A DNA stretch of 64,000 bases from positions 9,869,501-9,933,500 of the forward strand of contig OY727093.1 in the NCBI GenBank assembly GCA_963402885.1, given 5' to 3'. A program made the translations under genes and the position numbers. This document shows, in pieces, positions 39,380-51,311 of this stretch. The DNA comes from Antedon bifida. Lineage: Eukaryota; Echinodermata; Crinoidea; Comatulida; Antedonidae. Position 1 is the first letter of the stretch; each line of letters starts with the position of its first letter. The notes under the pieces are model-generated. The model saw only the letters and a list, made by a program, of their open reading frames with translations. It was not told the origin of the DNA and did not search any database.

Positions 39380-40267
39380 GTTTTAAAATGTCAATTTTGG
39401 ATAGATTGACAGATTTTACCATGTAAACTGTGCAAACTTAATGCAAACTTTAATAAAAACACCCCACAAACATCATTCAAACCACTTAATATTGATTATA
39501 CCACTGCTAGAACTATAAAAGAGGACAATTTATTAAATAATTTTATTGAAATAGCTCTAGGTTTGATTTTTTAGGGTGAAAAATGTCAATTTTGGATAAA
39601 CTTACAGATTTTACCATGTAAACTGTGCAAACTTTAAAAAAACACCCACAAACATCATCCAAACAACTTAATATTGATTATACCACTACAAGAACTATAA
39701 AAGAGGACAATTTATGGAATAATTTTATTGAAATAGCTCTAAGATTGACTTTTTTAGGGTGAAAAATGTCAATTTTGGATAAATAGACAGATTTTACCAT
39801 GTAAACTGCATAAACTTAATGCAAACTTAAAAAAAACACCCCACAAACATCATTCAAACCACTTAATATTGATTATATCACTACTAGAACTGTAAAAGAG
39901 GACAATTTATGAAATAATTTTATTGAAATAGCTCTAGGTTTGATTTTTTAGGGTGAAAAATGTCAATTTTGGATAAATTTACAGATTTTACCATGTAAAC
40001 TGCATAAACTTAATGCAAACTTAAAAAAAACACCCCACAAACATCATTCAAACCACTTAATATTGATTATATCACTACTAGAACTGTAAAAGAAGACAAT
40101 TTTTGAAATCAATTTATTGAAATAGCTCTAAGTTTGACTTTTTAGGGTGAAAAATGTCAATTTTGGATAAATTTACAGATTTTACCATTTAAACTGCGTA
40201 AATTTAATGCAAACTTAAAAAAAACACCCCACAAACATCATTCAAACCACTTAATATTGATTATATC
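39380..40267 (+). repeat. 194-bp tandem repeat in the spacer between satellite arrays
   Basis: About 4.5 units, each starting near AAATGTCAATTTTGGATAAA (39385, 39580, 39763, 39957, 40151) and including TTTACCATGTAAACTG, CACCCCACAAACATCATTC and GAAATAGCTCTA. Spacings are 183-195 bp. The last unit runs directly into array B. Unrelated to the 97-bp monomer. Confidence 0.92.
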
Positions 40268-43200
40268 AAAGTTATCAAACTATGATTACACTGATCATAT
40301 CCAACATTGTGATATAGGATATTATTAGTAGTTATTGATAAGGTAGATATTAAAAAACTAAACAGATCATATCCAACAGTATGATAGAGATTATTAATAT
40401 TAATTAATGATGATGTATCTATATTAAAAGATTTTTGCTCAATTATCAAATTATGACTACACTGATCATATCCAACAATGTGATATAGATTATTAATAAT
40501 AATTATTGATAAAATAGATATTGAAAGATGGGTGCTCAGTTATAAAATTATGACTACACTGATCATATCCAACAATGTGATATAGATTATTAATAATAAT
40601 TATTGATGAGGTAGATATTAAAAGATGCATGCTCAGTTATCAAATTATGACTACACTGATCATATCGAACAATGTGATATAAGATATTAATAATAATTAT
40701 TGATGAGGTAGATATTTAAAGATGCGTGCTCAGTTATCAAATTATGACTACACTGATAATATCCAACAGTGTGATATAGATTATTAATATTAATTATTGA
40801 TGAGGTAGATATTTAAAGATGTATGCTCAGTTATCAAACTATGACTACACTGATCATATCCAACATTGTGATATAGGATATTATTAATAGTTATTGATAA
40901 GGTAGATATTAAAAAACTAAACAGATCATATCCAACAGTATGATAAAGATTATTAATATTAATTAATGATGATGTATCTATATTAAAAGATTTTTGCTCA
41001 GTTATCAAATTATGACTACACTGATAATATCCAACAATGTGATATAGATTATTAATATTAATTATTGATGAGGTAGATATTAAAATATGCATGCTCAGTT
41101 ATCAAATTATGACTACACTGATCATATCGAACAATGTGATATAGATTATTAATATTAATTATTGATGAGGTAGATATTAAAATATGCGTGCTCGGTTATC
41201 AAATTATGACTACACTGATCATATCGAACAATGTGATATAGATTATTAATATTAATTATTGATGAGGTAGATATTAAAAGATGCGTGCTCAGTTATAAAA
41301 TTATGACTACACTGATCATATCCAACAATGTGATATAGATTATTAATATTAATTATTGATGAGGTAGATATTAAAAGACGCGTGCTCAGTTATCAAATTA
41401 TGACTACACTGATCATATCGAACAATGTGACATAGATTATTAATAATAATTATTGATAAGGTATATATTAAAAAACTAAACAGATCATATCCAACAGTGT
41501 GATATAGATTATTAATATTAATTAATGATGAGGTAGATATTGAAAGATGGGTGCTCAGTTATAACATTATGACTACACTGATCATATCCAACAATGTGAT
41601 ATAAATTATTAATAATAATTATTGATGAAATAGATATTGAAAGATGGGTGCTCAGTTATAAAATTATGACTACACTGATCATATCCAACATTGTGATATA
41701 GGATATTATTAATAGTTATTGATAAGGTAGATATTAAAAGATGCGTGCTCAGTTATCAAATTATGACTACACTGATCAGTTCCAACAATGTGATATAGAT
41801 TATTAATAATAATTATTGATGAGGTAGATATTAAAAGATGCGTGCTCAGTTATCAAATTCTGACTACACTGATCATATCGAACAATGTGATATAAGATAT
41901 TAATAATAATTATTGATGAGGTAGATATTAAAAGATGCGTGCTCAGTTATCAAATTCTGACTACACTGATCACATCTAACAATGTGATATATGATATTAA
42001 TAATAATTATTGATGAGGTAGATATTTAAAGATGCGTGCTCAGTTATCAAATTATGACTACACTGATCATATCCAACAATGTGATATAGATTATTAATAT
42101 TAATTATTGATGAAGTAGATATTAAAAGATGCATGCTCAGTTATCAAATTCTGACTACACTGATCACATCTAACATGTGATATATGATATTAATATTAAT
42201 TATTGATGAGGTAGATATTAAAAGATGCGTGCTCAGTTATCAAATTATGACTACACTGATCAGTTCCAACAATGTGATATAGATTATTAATAATAATTAT
42301 TGATGAGGTAGATATTAAAAGATGCGTGCTCAGTTATCAAATTCTGACTACACTGATCATATCGAACAATGTGATATAAGATATTAATAATAATTATTGA
42401 TGAGGTAGATATTAAAAGATGCGTGCTCAGTTATCAAATTCTGACTACACTGATCACATCTAACAATGTGATATATGATATTAATAATAATTATTGATGA
42501 GGTAGATATTTAAAGATGCGTGCTCAGTTATCAAATTATGACTACACTGATCATATCCAACAATGTGATATAGATTATTAATATTAATTATTGATGAAGT
42601 AGATATTAAAAGATGCATGCTCAGTTATCAAATTCTGACTACACTGATCACATCTAACAATGTGATATATGATATTAATATTAATTATTGATGAGGTAGA
42701 TATTAAAAGATGCGTGCTCAGTTATCAAATTATGACTACACTGATCATATCGAACAATGTGATATAGATTATTAATAATAATTATTGATAAGGTATATAT
42801 TAAAAAACTAAACAGATCATATCCAACAGTGTGATATAGATTATTAATATTAATTAATGATGAGGTAGATATTGAAAGATGGGTGCTCAGTTATAAAATT
42901 ATGACTACACTGATCATATCCAACATTGTGATATAGGATATTATTAATAGTTATTGATAAGGTAGATATTAAAAAACTAAACAGATCATATCCAACAATG
43001 TGATATAGATTATTAATAATAATTATTGATGAGGTAGATATTAAAAGATGCGTGCTCAGTTATCAAATTCTGACTACACTGATCATATCGAACAATGTGA
43101 TATAGATTATTAATAATAATTATTTATGAGGTAGATATTAAAAGATGCGTGCTCAGTTATCAAATTCTGACTACACTGATCATATCGAACAATGTGATAT

Positions 43201-43862
43201 AGATTATTAATAATAATTATTGATGAGGTAGATATTAAAAGATGCGTGCTCAGTTATCAAATTCTGACTACACTGATCATATCGAACAATGTGATATAGA
43301 TTATTAATAATAATTATTGATGATGTAGATATTAAAAGATGCGTGCTCAGTTATCAAATTCTGACTACACTGATCATATCGAACAATGTGATATAGATTA
43401 TTAATATTAATTATTGATGAGGTAGATATTAAAAGATGCGTGCTCAGTTATCAAATTCTGACTACACTGATCATATCGAACAATGTGATATAGATTATTA
43501 TTAATAATTATTGATGATGTAGATATTAAAAGATGCGTGCTCAGTTATCAAATTCTGACTACACTGATCATATCGAACAATGTGATATAGATTATTAATA
43601 ATAATTATTTATGAGGTAGATATTAAAAGATGCGTGCTCAGTTATCAAATTCTGACTACACTGATCATATCGAACAATGAGATATAGATTATTATTAATA
43701 ATTATTGATGAGGTAGATATTAAAAGATGCGTGCTCAGTTATCAAATTATGACTACACTGATCATATCCAACAATGTGATGTAGAGTATTAATTATTGAT
43801 GATGTAGATATTATAAGATGCATGCTAAGTTATCAAATTTTAACTACACTGATCATATTTGA
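40268..43862 (-). repeat. 97-bp satellite array B, opposite orientation (about 37 copies)
   Basis: Units read CTACACTGATCATATC...AACAATGTGATATAG...GAGGTAGATATTAAAAG...GCGTGCTCAGTTATCAAATT, the reverse complement of array A. Shortened units containing AAAAAACTAAACAGATCATA recur (about 40351, 40911, 41468, 42807, 42972). The same shortened unit occurs once in array A (about 36790). A 5-monomer block near 41774 repeats near 42258. Confidence 0.97.
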
Positions 43863-44190
43863 TATTGTGATTGATGATGATATATTCATATAAAGAGTTT
43901 GTTCTTCTGTACAATACTCACAGTATTTTTTAATCCATCCACATGAAGAAGAGACACAAGAAGAGTTGTTTGAAATTGTGAAGCCTCACAACCTTACTAA
44001 TTGTGATGACATTTAATATAATATTACAGCCATACACAAACAGTAAGGTAGTTAGGGTCACTACAATCTATTAAAATAATTAACATTAATTAACTGGAAA
44101 CATTGTTAATTATCAGTTTGAGTTTGACTTTTGTCTCTTTTGTTGTAGAATTGAATCTCTCTTTATCCATTGTTTTCAACCTGAAAATAA
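43863..44190. other. Unique-looking segment after satellite array B
   Basis: AT-rich, no gene features recognised. It separates the satellite from the TAGGCCTA-rich segment. Confidence 0.5.
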
Positions 44191-45070
44191 ACAGGCCTAA
44201 TACCTTGCCATTAGCAATGAAATCAACTTACACACTAATATTTTATATAGATAGGCTGTCTATTACCCACAGCCTACCCCTAGCTAGGCCTATGCCTCTC
44301 TATACCATTCTGCTGGCTAGCTAGCAAGGCCCTAGGCCTAGTCCTATAATTAATAGCACAGGTCTCATATAGATAGGCCTAGAGTGTTTAGCCTGAGCCT
44401 GGTTATATGCCTATTTATTTAACTAGGCCTAGGCAGGCATAATCAGCCTAAACTAAGGCCTAATAAACTAGTCTAGGCCTAGCTAGGCCCTAAAAACTAG
44501 AATACATAGAGCTAGCTAGTTAGGCTAGCCTAGCTACTTATTAGCTAGTAAGTAGGCCTAGCTAGCTAGCCTACCAGTTCCCTAGTAGGGCCTAACCAGG
44601 TGGGCCTAGCCTAGCTAGTAGTAGTAGTAGTACTACCCTAAGTAGTAGCCTACTAGTACTAGGCTACTACTACTAGGCCTAGCTAGACTAGCCCTAGTAG
44701 TAGGCCTAGGCTATATGCCTAGTAGTACTAGGCCTACCTAGGCTACTAGCTAGAGTAGAGAGATGCTAGCCTAGCTAGGCCTAGCTAGGCTAGGCCTACT
44801 ATAGGCCTAACTAATCGGAACTAATCTGCCCTTTTTGGAGGCTAAAATATTGTCTAAAATAAGCTATAGCCTATGACCTACAAACATAGCTTAACTATCT
44901 GTTAAGGGTGACACTTATGATGTGTAATCAATAAAATATGCTTCTAAATCTACCTTTTTGGCTTGCAATCTTAATATCCAGTCTAGCCTAGGCCTAGGCT
45001 AGGCCTGCACGGATCAGGTAGCGAAACGAACGAAGTGAGAGCAGGAGAGGAGGAGGCCTAGCTAGGGCCT
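44191..45070. repeat. TAGGCCTA/CTAGCTAG-rich palindromic low-complexity region (left part)
   Basis: Dense overlapping TAGGCCTA, CTAGGCCTAG, CTAGCTAG and TAGTAGTAG words, most intensely at 44260-44820. Nearly every word is its own reverse complement. No coding sequence. The same words are scattered singly through the whole window, but only here and at 46120-46620 are they clustered. Confidence 0.9.
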
Positions 45071-45244
45071 AGGTTTCAGGCAGAAAAGAACATCTCGTGT
45101 TTGTGAAATTATATATCTATTTATAGTTATTTTAAAATATATCCCTAACATTTCAAAAATTATATAGGCCTATATTACTGATAATTAATTATAAGAATGA
45201 TACTCTACCTAATGATATAATCAATTAAATGTGTTTTTCGTACG

Positions 45245-45310
45245 AAATTAATTATATACGAGGATGGCATAAGTGATAGTTCTCTGTTATCAAAAAACAA
45301 CTACATAATA
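45245..45310 (-). repeat. Right bounding inverted repeat (diverged satellite monomer)
   Basis: ATATACGAGGATGGCATAAG...CTCTGTTATCAAAAAACAACTAC is the inverse partner of 33994-34060, at clearly lower identity than array monomers have to each other. It lies 1.4 kb beyond the end of array B; the TAGGCCTA segment occupies the gap. Confidence 0.65.
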
Positions 45311-45462
45311 TACCTGCAAATAACCCAAAAAAACCCAACACACATGGCTGCAGTCATGATGGATGGACATGTTTGAAACGTAAAGAAACATTTAATGTAA
45401 GTTAGTACAGCTAGCTACTAGCCTACTGCGAGGCTAGACTAGAGGCATAGTAAAGAAAGTAG

Positions 45463-46118
45463 CCGAATCGTCTCAGGGCCGAATCGTCCCTGAACCCTAC
45501 TGGTAACGGGACGATTCGGCCCTGAGACGATTCGGCCCGGGACGATTCGGCCCTGGGACGATTCGGCCCGGGACTATTCGGCCCGGGACGATTCGGCCCT
45601 GAGACGATTCGGCACACTTACATTTATCGGCTTTGATATGCATTTATAAGCATAAAATAAGCTTTTTTCCCCAAACTTTATTTTCAGAGAGACTATGGGG
45701 TAGCACTACTAGGGATAAAGATGCAATAAAGCAAACATTTTGAAAACATTGTCGAAAATAATCATTTTTTAGTCACGCGCGCGATGTAAATAAGTTACGC
45801 CCTCTGTTGGCCGCTTGGCGAATGCACGAAATAAACAAGGTTTTCGAAGTAATAAATTGAATATAAAATTACGTTTTTTTAGTAATTTATTATATACATT
45901 ATATCAACTTTGTCAATATCAATAAAATACGGATTGTTAAACACCTTTAAAAACTTGATAAATAAAAAAAAAATGAATATGAATTTGGTCTAAAGTGAGA
46001 CGTTTCGGCCCACAAAGTGGGATGTTTCGGCCCAAAAGTGGGCCGAATCGTCCCACCAAAAGTGGGCCGAATAGTCCCGGGCCGAATCGTCTCAGGGCCG
46101 AATCGTCCCTGAACCCCC
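45463..46118. repeat. GACGATTCGGCCC minisatellite with inverted and direct copies
   Basis: 45505-45612 holds about seven 15-18 bp units of GACGATTCGGCCC(T/G)GG. 45463-45500 and 46078-46116 are near-identical direct copies of a block reading GGGCCGAATCGTC...CCCTGAACCC. 45990-46078 carries diverged units (GTGGGCCGAATCGTCCCACC). The intervening 45613-45990 is AT-rich with GCGCGCGATG and no units. The frame through the array encodes only repetitive GPNRPGP-like sequence. Confidence 0.88.
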
Positions 46119-46620
46119 TCTACTACTACTACCTACAGTACTGCCTAGACTAGAGTAGTGTCGCCCAAACTAGCCGGGCCTAGGCTAGAGTAGGCCTCTC
46201 CTCTCTCTAGTCTAGCCTAGGCTCCCCTCCTACCTACCACCTAGCTTGTTGACAGGGCCCACACCACAGTATACAGAGGAATTAATAGGCTACTAGGCTA
46301 AGCCTGCTAGTCTTAGTCCTACTAAAATAGTAGGCTAGTAATAACGTGTATAGTAAGTCTACGAGAAGAGGCCTGTCTAGCTCAGGATAGTATTAGTAGA
46401 GTAGCCCCCTACTCTACTTCTACTACCTAGTAGTACTAGCTAGGCCTAGGCTTATTAGTCTATACATTTTAGTACTAAATTATAATATATATTAGGACCT
46501 ACTAGACTTACCTACCTAGGGCAGGCATGTGTCACATAACACTATTCCCTTGACATGTAGCCTGAAAAAATTTTAACTTGTACCTGTAGAAATTATAAAC
46601 TGAAATATAGGCCTAGGCTA
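46119..46620. repeat. TAGGCCTA/TAGTAGTAC-rich palindromic region (right part)
   Basis: Continues the composition of 44191-45070 on the other side of the minisatellite, with CTACTACTACC, TAGTACTAGCTAGGCC and similar. No genes seen. Confidence 0.85.
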
Positions 46621-46872
46621 GCTACACTACATTACAAATTATTTTTTAATTAAATTATAATTTGATATAATTATAATTATTATTATATAAAGGCAACAAT
46701 TTGTTTTAAGCAATAAGTATTAACCTTGTAAACAGCCAACAAGATCCAATTTGTGTGTGTTATTTTTTATTGGTTTACTTACTGTCATTTCTTGGTATGA
46801 TTTGCCTGAAAAAAAAAATGTACATTTTTGCAGGTATAAATAAAGTGTTAGTAGCTCTGTGACCCAAGCAAT

Positions 46873-49800
46873 ATGGCTGCTTCTCACGTAGATCAGAAGA
46901 ACAAGAATATGGAGTTTGTTTGGAGTCTGGACGAGCTTTGTTCTCAAACTTCACTAAAAAATTGTGAACTAAATGTGATATTTAATCAACAAACTGGACA
47001 TTTTGCTCAGAGTTATTTAAGAAACAATTGGTTTGCTAACATTGAACAAGTGAGTATAGTGTTTCATTATTATACAAATATATCATTACCACCATGAAAT
47101 AGTGCCTCTAATTTGGGACAAACCATTTCAAAATTGGGGTAAATTGTCTCCACACCAAATTATTCATTATTCAATATTCATTGTAGGATAATGATATATA
47201 AACACCCCACATCCTTTTTTAAAAAAACAGTATAATTTCAAACTGTGATAAACAAACATCTATTAAATGTTATAGGGCTCACAATTAATTAGTCATCAAC
47301 TTATTAAACAGGTTGAAGTCATAAATGTTTCCATTTGAATCTAAGAACATTGAAAAATTTAAATATTGTATTAAAATTTGTAGATTATCACAAATAAAAT
47401 ATCTTGCTTGTTTTTTTCTTGTTTAGTCATCAAAGCCAGAACTAACAGCAACTGGTTTATTAGTATTCTCTGTAATATCAGCCTCCCAGGGAAACCACCA
47501 ACTGCGAGACAGTCTTCAAGTTGCCTTAACAATAATGTCTGCCAAAGATCATGAGAGGTACTTCCAAAGAATTCCATCGTTGTCACAACATCGGACAATG
47601 TTTAGAGGTTATGTTGATCTCTGCTTAAAGTATGTTAATGTTTGTGACTGTAAATCCGGTGCTTTAAACAGCGATACAGAAATTGTCACGGTGTGGAGTT
47701 CTTTATTGCAACCTTTGGGACAAATGCTTAACTTGTTATTTCAAGGTAAATATATTATTCCTTATATCTAATCTATCCACATTTTAGCTCCTTCTAGGGA
47801 GGGAGAACTCATGTTGCTGCTCTGCTCAAATATAAGTAGCGCCTAAACAGTTAAAGCCCCCTTCCCTACGTTTTTTAGATCTAATTTAAGATCACAAACT
47901 ATATTTAATGTAAAAATAATACTATATGGTCCTATTGCGATAACTTTTTTCGTCTTTAAACGGTTAAAAATGTGAAAAATAAGTCGATTCTAATAATTAT
48001 AGCGGCCCGCTATAAATCCCAAAATGCATTGCGCGCGGATTGATATTTTTGTTTTTCACCTGTAATTCGCCCACTTTTCGATCGATCGTGAGGCCAAAAC
48101 AAATGGAAGACTCCTAACTTTTCAGCGAAAATACCGGGTTTTCCCCAATTTGTATTCACGGAGTCTGGCAAAAATAGAAAGACAATTAATGCAGCAACTA
48201 TACAACATCAGGCTAGGTATATAGCTAGCGTACGATGTTCGTACGTTACCGATGTTTACCAGCTAGGCCTACAAAACTAAGCCTAGCTAGGCTAGGCCTA
48301 AGACCATCCACAAGAGGTCGATCGCCGCGAGCTACTTAGGTAGTGCATTGTTTCTCACTTTTTATCATAATTTACCATAAAACGTACATTTAAGACAAGG
48401 AATGACATGGTTTAATGTTTTTAAAGTGATATATATGTATTATTTTCCAAAAAACGTCCAAAATTGCAGGGAAGGGGTCTTTAAGTACATACTAGTTATT
48501 TCCAACTAGTTTTAATAAATTGGAACTACCACAGTTTACGGTTGAAACAAAATTGAAAGTAAAAAAATTACAAATGTTGTGCAGTTATAATAATAAGAAT
48601 AAAATGTCAACAGGTTTAAAAACAGAAATAGGAAAGTTAAAAAGCGTAAAGAAAATTTCCCCATTATGCTTTTTTTTTGTATGTTAATTATTCCTAAGTT
48701 TTGCCATTGATCATTATTATATAACCTAATATTTGTATAACTGTTGTTGTACACATATGCTTTCAGTGGCCCTGGCTTTTAATCCTACATTCCAATCTTG
48801 TTAATATTTGTTTTAAAAATGTGATTTATTAGTAATTGAATCTTTGAAATAGCTCTTGTTTTGGATTATATAAAAATCAGTGTTGCAGTACCATGACGTC
48901 ATCATCTAACACATAAAGTAGATTTCAATGTTAATTACAATACTGTTTATATTTTTGAATTTGAATTTTCCACCGAGAAAGATAAAACGCATATTTTATC
49001 CAACTGCTGATATTAAGCAAGCTGACAATTTGGTGATCGTTGTAAACATGCAAGGTTTAAACTTTCAATTTGGGATTTTTTTGTGGGGATTTCAATTAAA
49101 TTTGTTAGTTTTGATATTAAAATACAGAATTTAAATTAAATCCCTAAAAAACTTTTTAATTGAAAAACAAGTTAATTGAAATTGAAAGTTAATTCCTTGC
49201 ATGTTTACAGTATATGGTCATCAAATTTTCATATTTCTTGTGAAGTTTTTATGATTTTGCGAGAAAGTGCATGATCACTATCATTTTGTATTGTATGCTA
49301 ATTTGCTTCAGTAAGTAAGCGCCAAGCCCAGCAGAATTCTTACTTCTGTAGTGTACAAATTTAATGATTCATATGTTTTAATACTTTAATTTTAAAAATT
49401 GGTTTCATAATATCGGGGGCATTCAACTAATTTATTTTTATTGGAATGTACTATATATTGTTAATTAGGTTAACAGCAATTTATTGTCCCATTTAAGTTA
49501 TATTTCCAGCTCATTTAAAACGAGACATTAATATAATTCTTTTTTAGTTTAAACTTAGTGTGTAAAGATTACGACATATAGTAATTTGTTATTACATACT
49601 AGTATATCTCTATTAGTATTAACCTTTTGTAAAAAAATAAATAACAATTCACCTATAATATCATTGTATTCGAATTAGACTTTAAAAATGATGTCATGAC
49701 CTTATGTATTTTTCTTTATTTATGAAGCGTGTTGTTTCATTTTCATTTATGGGTCTTGTGTGACAATAAATTTGTATTGTTAAACTGTGTCATGCCATTG

Positions 49801-51276
49801 ATAGAAATTTATAGTTGATTGACTGAAGTAGTTCATGCAACAATACTTGATTTCTTTTAGATCACTTGCGGAGAACGAGTAACCAGTGGCTAATCAATAT
49901 TCCTAAACCCCAAAATCTTGACATCATCATAGAGAGGTTGACATTTTTAAAAGATGATGGTATTTATGAGCAATTTTATAACTATGATTTTGATGGAGAT
50001 CAGCGATTTAAAAGCGGCGTTCAGCAAATCCTGTCACAATTGAAAAGAGGCAAGGAAGAGTCTGGACAGGAGAACCTTTTGTTACAAGCTAAACTGTTCT
50101 ACTTCTCAAGGTAATAGAGCACCACAAACACCATTGATTTTTATTTTATTTCCATTGATATAAAAGATATATCCTTGTGTGAATGTACTGTTTATGAGCG
50201 TGTTCCAACGATAGAGTAGTTTCAATAAATTAAATTAAGAATAAAATCTTGATACTTTTAAACAGTTGTTACTGTAGAACCAATTTTCTGCTTGTTTTAT
50301 GTTAGATTTTGCATTGTTCTTGTTGCTTACTTACTGCTAAATTATATGGAATAAACAAGAAATTGTTTTCTTCTTATATCTTATATACAGAATCCTCAAT
50401 AATGGTCTTTTTTTAATGTCATATTTTAAAAAATTTATTGTTATTTTGCCATTATTGAAATTAGTAATAAATGTTCTTGAAATGAAATAATACACATGGA
50501 GATTTACTTTGGTTATTTGGTAAGAATTATTATGTTTAGTTATTATGTAATTCAATTTTAAATAGGTATTGAATGTGGTTGTATTTTTGTTTTAATATTC
50601 ATATTTTTTAAATAATCTATTTTGTTTTGCATATAGATTTTACTTTGAAATTGAACTTGAAGGATACGAGACATGGCTGAATGAAAAATGTAAAGAGACA
50701 TTTGAACCTATCTCTGAAAATGATGTTACAAGTACTGAAGATGAATCAGAAATACTGACAAATGCAACAGATTGCAGCAATGAAGAACAAGTAGTGGAAG
50801 GAGATATTATCCCTGAAGAGGAAAATAGTAGAGAATCTGCAGATATTATTACAGAATTGGAACAAGCGACAGATTTTGAAGAAGAAACACATTTGCTTAC
50901 AGACGAAGAAAAAGTAAGGAAGTTTGAAGATACAGAAAGGCAACATTTATCGGCTGTAGGAGGAGAAGTAGCAGGCGGAGCAGTAGGCGGAGCAGTAGGT
51001 GGAGCAGCTACATCACAGTTGCAGGAAAGTCATTCTGTAGATTTACCAAGTGGTTTGAATACAAATTTAGTGATAGACCCAAAACTAGAAGGTGCTGTCG
51101 CAATGGAAGAGTCCAGTGATAATAGCAGCTTGTTTGCGCCCTCGTTCATGCAAATTTTACAACTTGTACAAGAAGGTAAAGATATTCCTGGAGTAGAGGA
51201 TATTGTGGTGGAACCAACAAACAAACCACCCACGGCATCCAAAATGGAACGTACTCCAAAACCATGGGAGCAATGA
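46873..51276 (+). CDS. Unrecognised helical/acidic protein with a C-terminal PEX39-like KPWE module
   Basis: Exons 46873-47049, 47427-47745, 49861-50110, 50637-51276 join to 461 residues. The ATG is preceded by leader sequence, and the frame is open from there. Residues 1-295 look like a folded, mostly helical domain with no family I recognise (FVWSLDELCS, MFRGYVDLCLKYVNV, LLQPLGQMLNLLFQ, FYFEIELEGYETWL). Residues about 296-415 are a Glu/Asp-rich linker with a Gly-Ala-Val repeat (GGAVGGAVGGAA). Residues 418-461 read F-x-Q-I-L-Q-L-V-Q-x-G-K-x-I-P-G-V-E-D, then PTASK and PKPWEQ at the very end. That matches the KPWE module of PEX39 (human C6orf226) and Pex14-like proteins. [K/R]PWE motifs also occur in PEX13 and act in PTS2/PEX7 peroxisomal import. 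A peroxisomal role is inferred from this tail only. Vertebrate PEX39 is about 100 residues, so the large N-terminal domain is unusual. Confidence 0.9.
47851..48484. mobile_element. DNA transposon-derived element, 634 bp, TTAA ends
   Basis: Begins TTAAAGCCCCCTTCCCT and ends in the near-perfect inverse AGGGAAGGGGTCTTTAA. TTAA at both outer ends would fit a piggyBac-type target site, though here TTAA may be part of the TIR. The interior has no coding sequence. It includes TAGGCCTA words and CpG-rich patches. It lies in intron 2 of the KPWE gene. Confidence 0.7.
48485..49860. other. Intron 2 (3' part) of the KPWE gene
   Basis: AT-rich, no exon or TIR pair recognised. Short similarity of TTTAAACTTTCAATT-type words around 49055 and 49185 is simple-sequence inversion. 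Confidence 0.5.
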
Positions 51277-51298
51277 TTATGAAAAATTATTCTACAGA

Positions 51299-51311
51299 AA
51301 TAAAGAATAAA
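51299..51311 (+). terminator. Polyadenylation signals of the KPWE gene
   Basis: AATAAA at 51299-51304 and 51306-51311, 23-35 bp after the stop. This implies a very short 3' UTR. Confidence 0.65.

Noticed and set aside
40261..41092. Reading frames inside satellite array B (62 and 100 codons)
   Set aside because: They are periodic translations of the 97-bp unit (YHTVGYD...SLI repeats) and have no independent start or splice context.
34269..43862. CRISPR-like array
   Set aside because: Units are contiguous 97-bp tandem copies without distinct spacers, in an intron-rich animal genome. This is a satellite.
45423..45617. Pro/Gly/Arg-rich reading frame
   Set aside because: It is the translation of the GATTCGGCCC minisatellite; no start, splice or homology support.
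46873..51276. RIMOC1/C5orf51, Njmu-R1 or PEX26 orthologue
   Set aside because: Compared with what I know of these families, the N-terminal domain shares no recognisable motifs; only the C-terminal KPWE module is identifiable.
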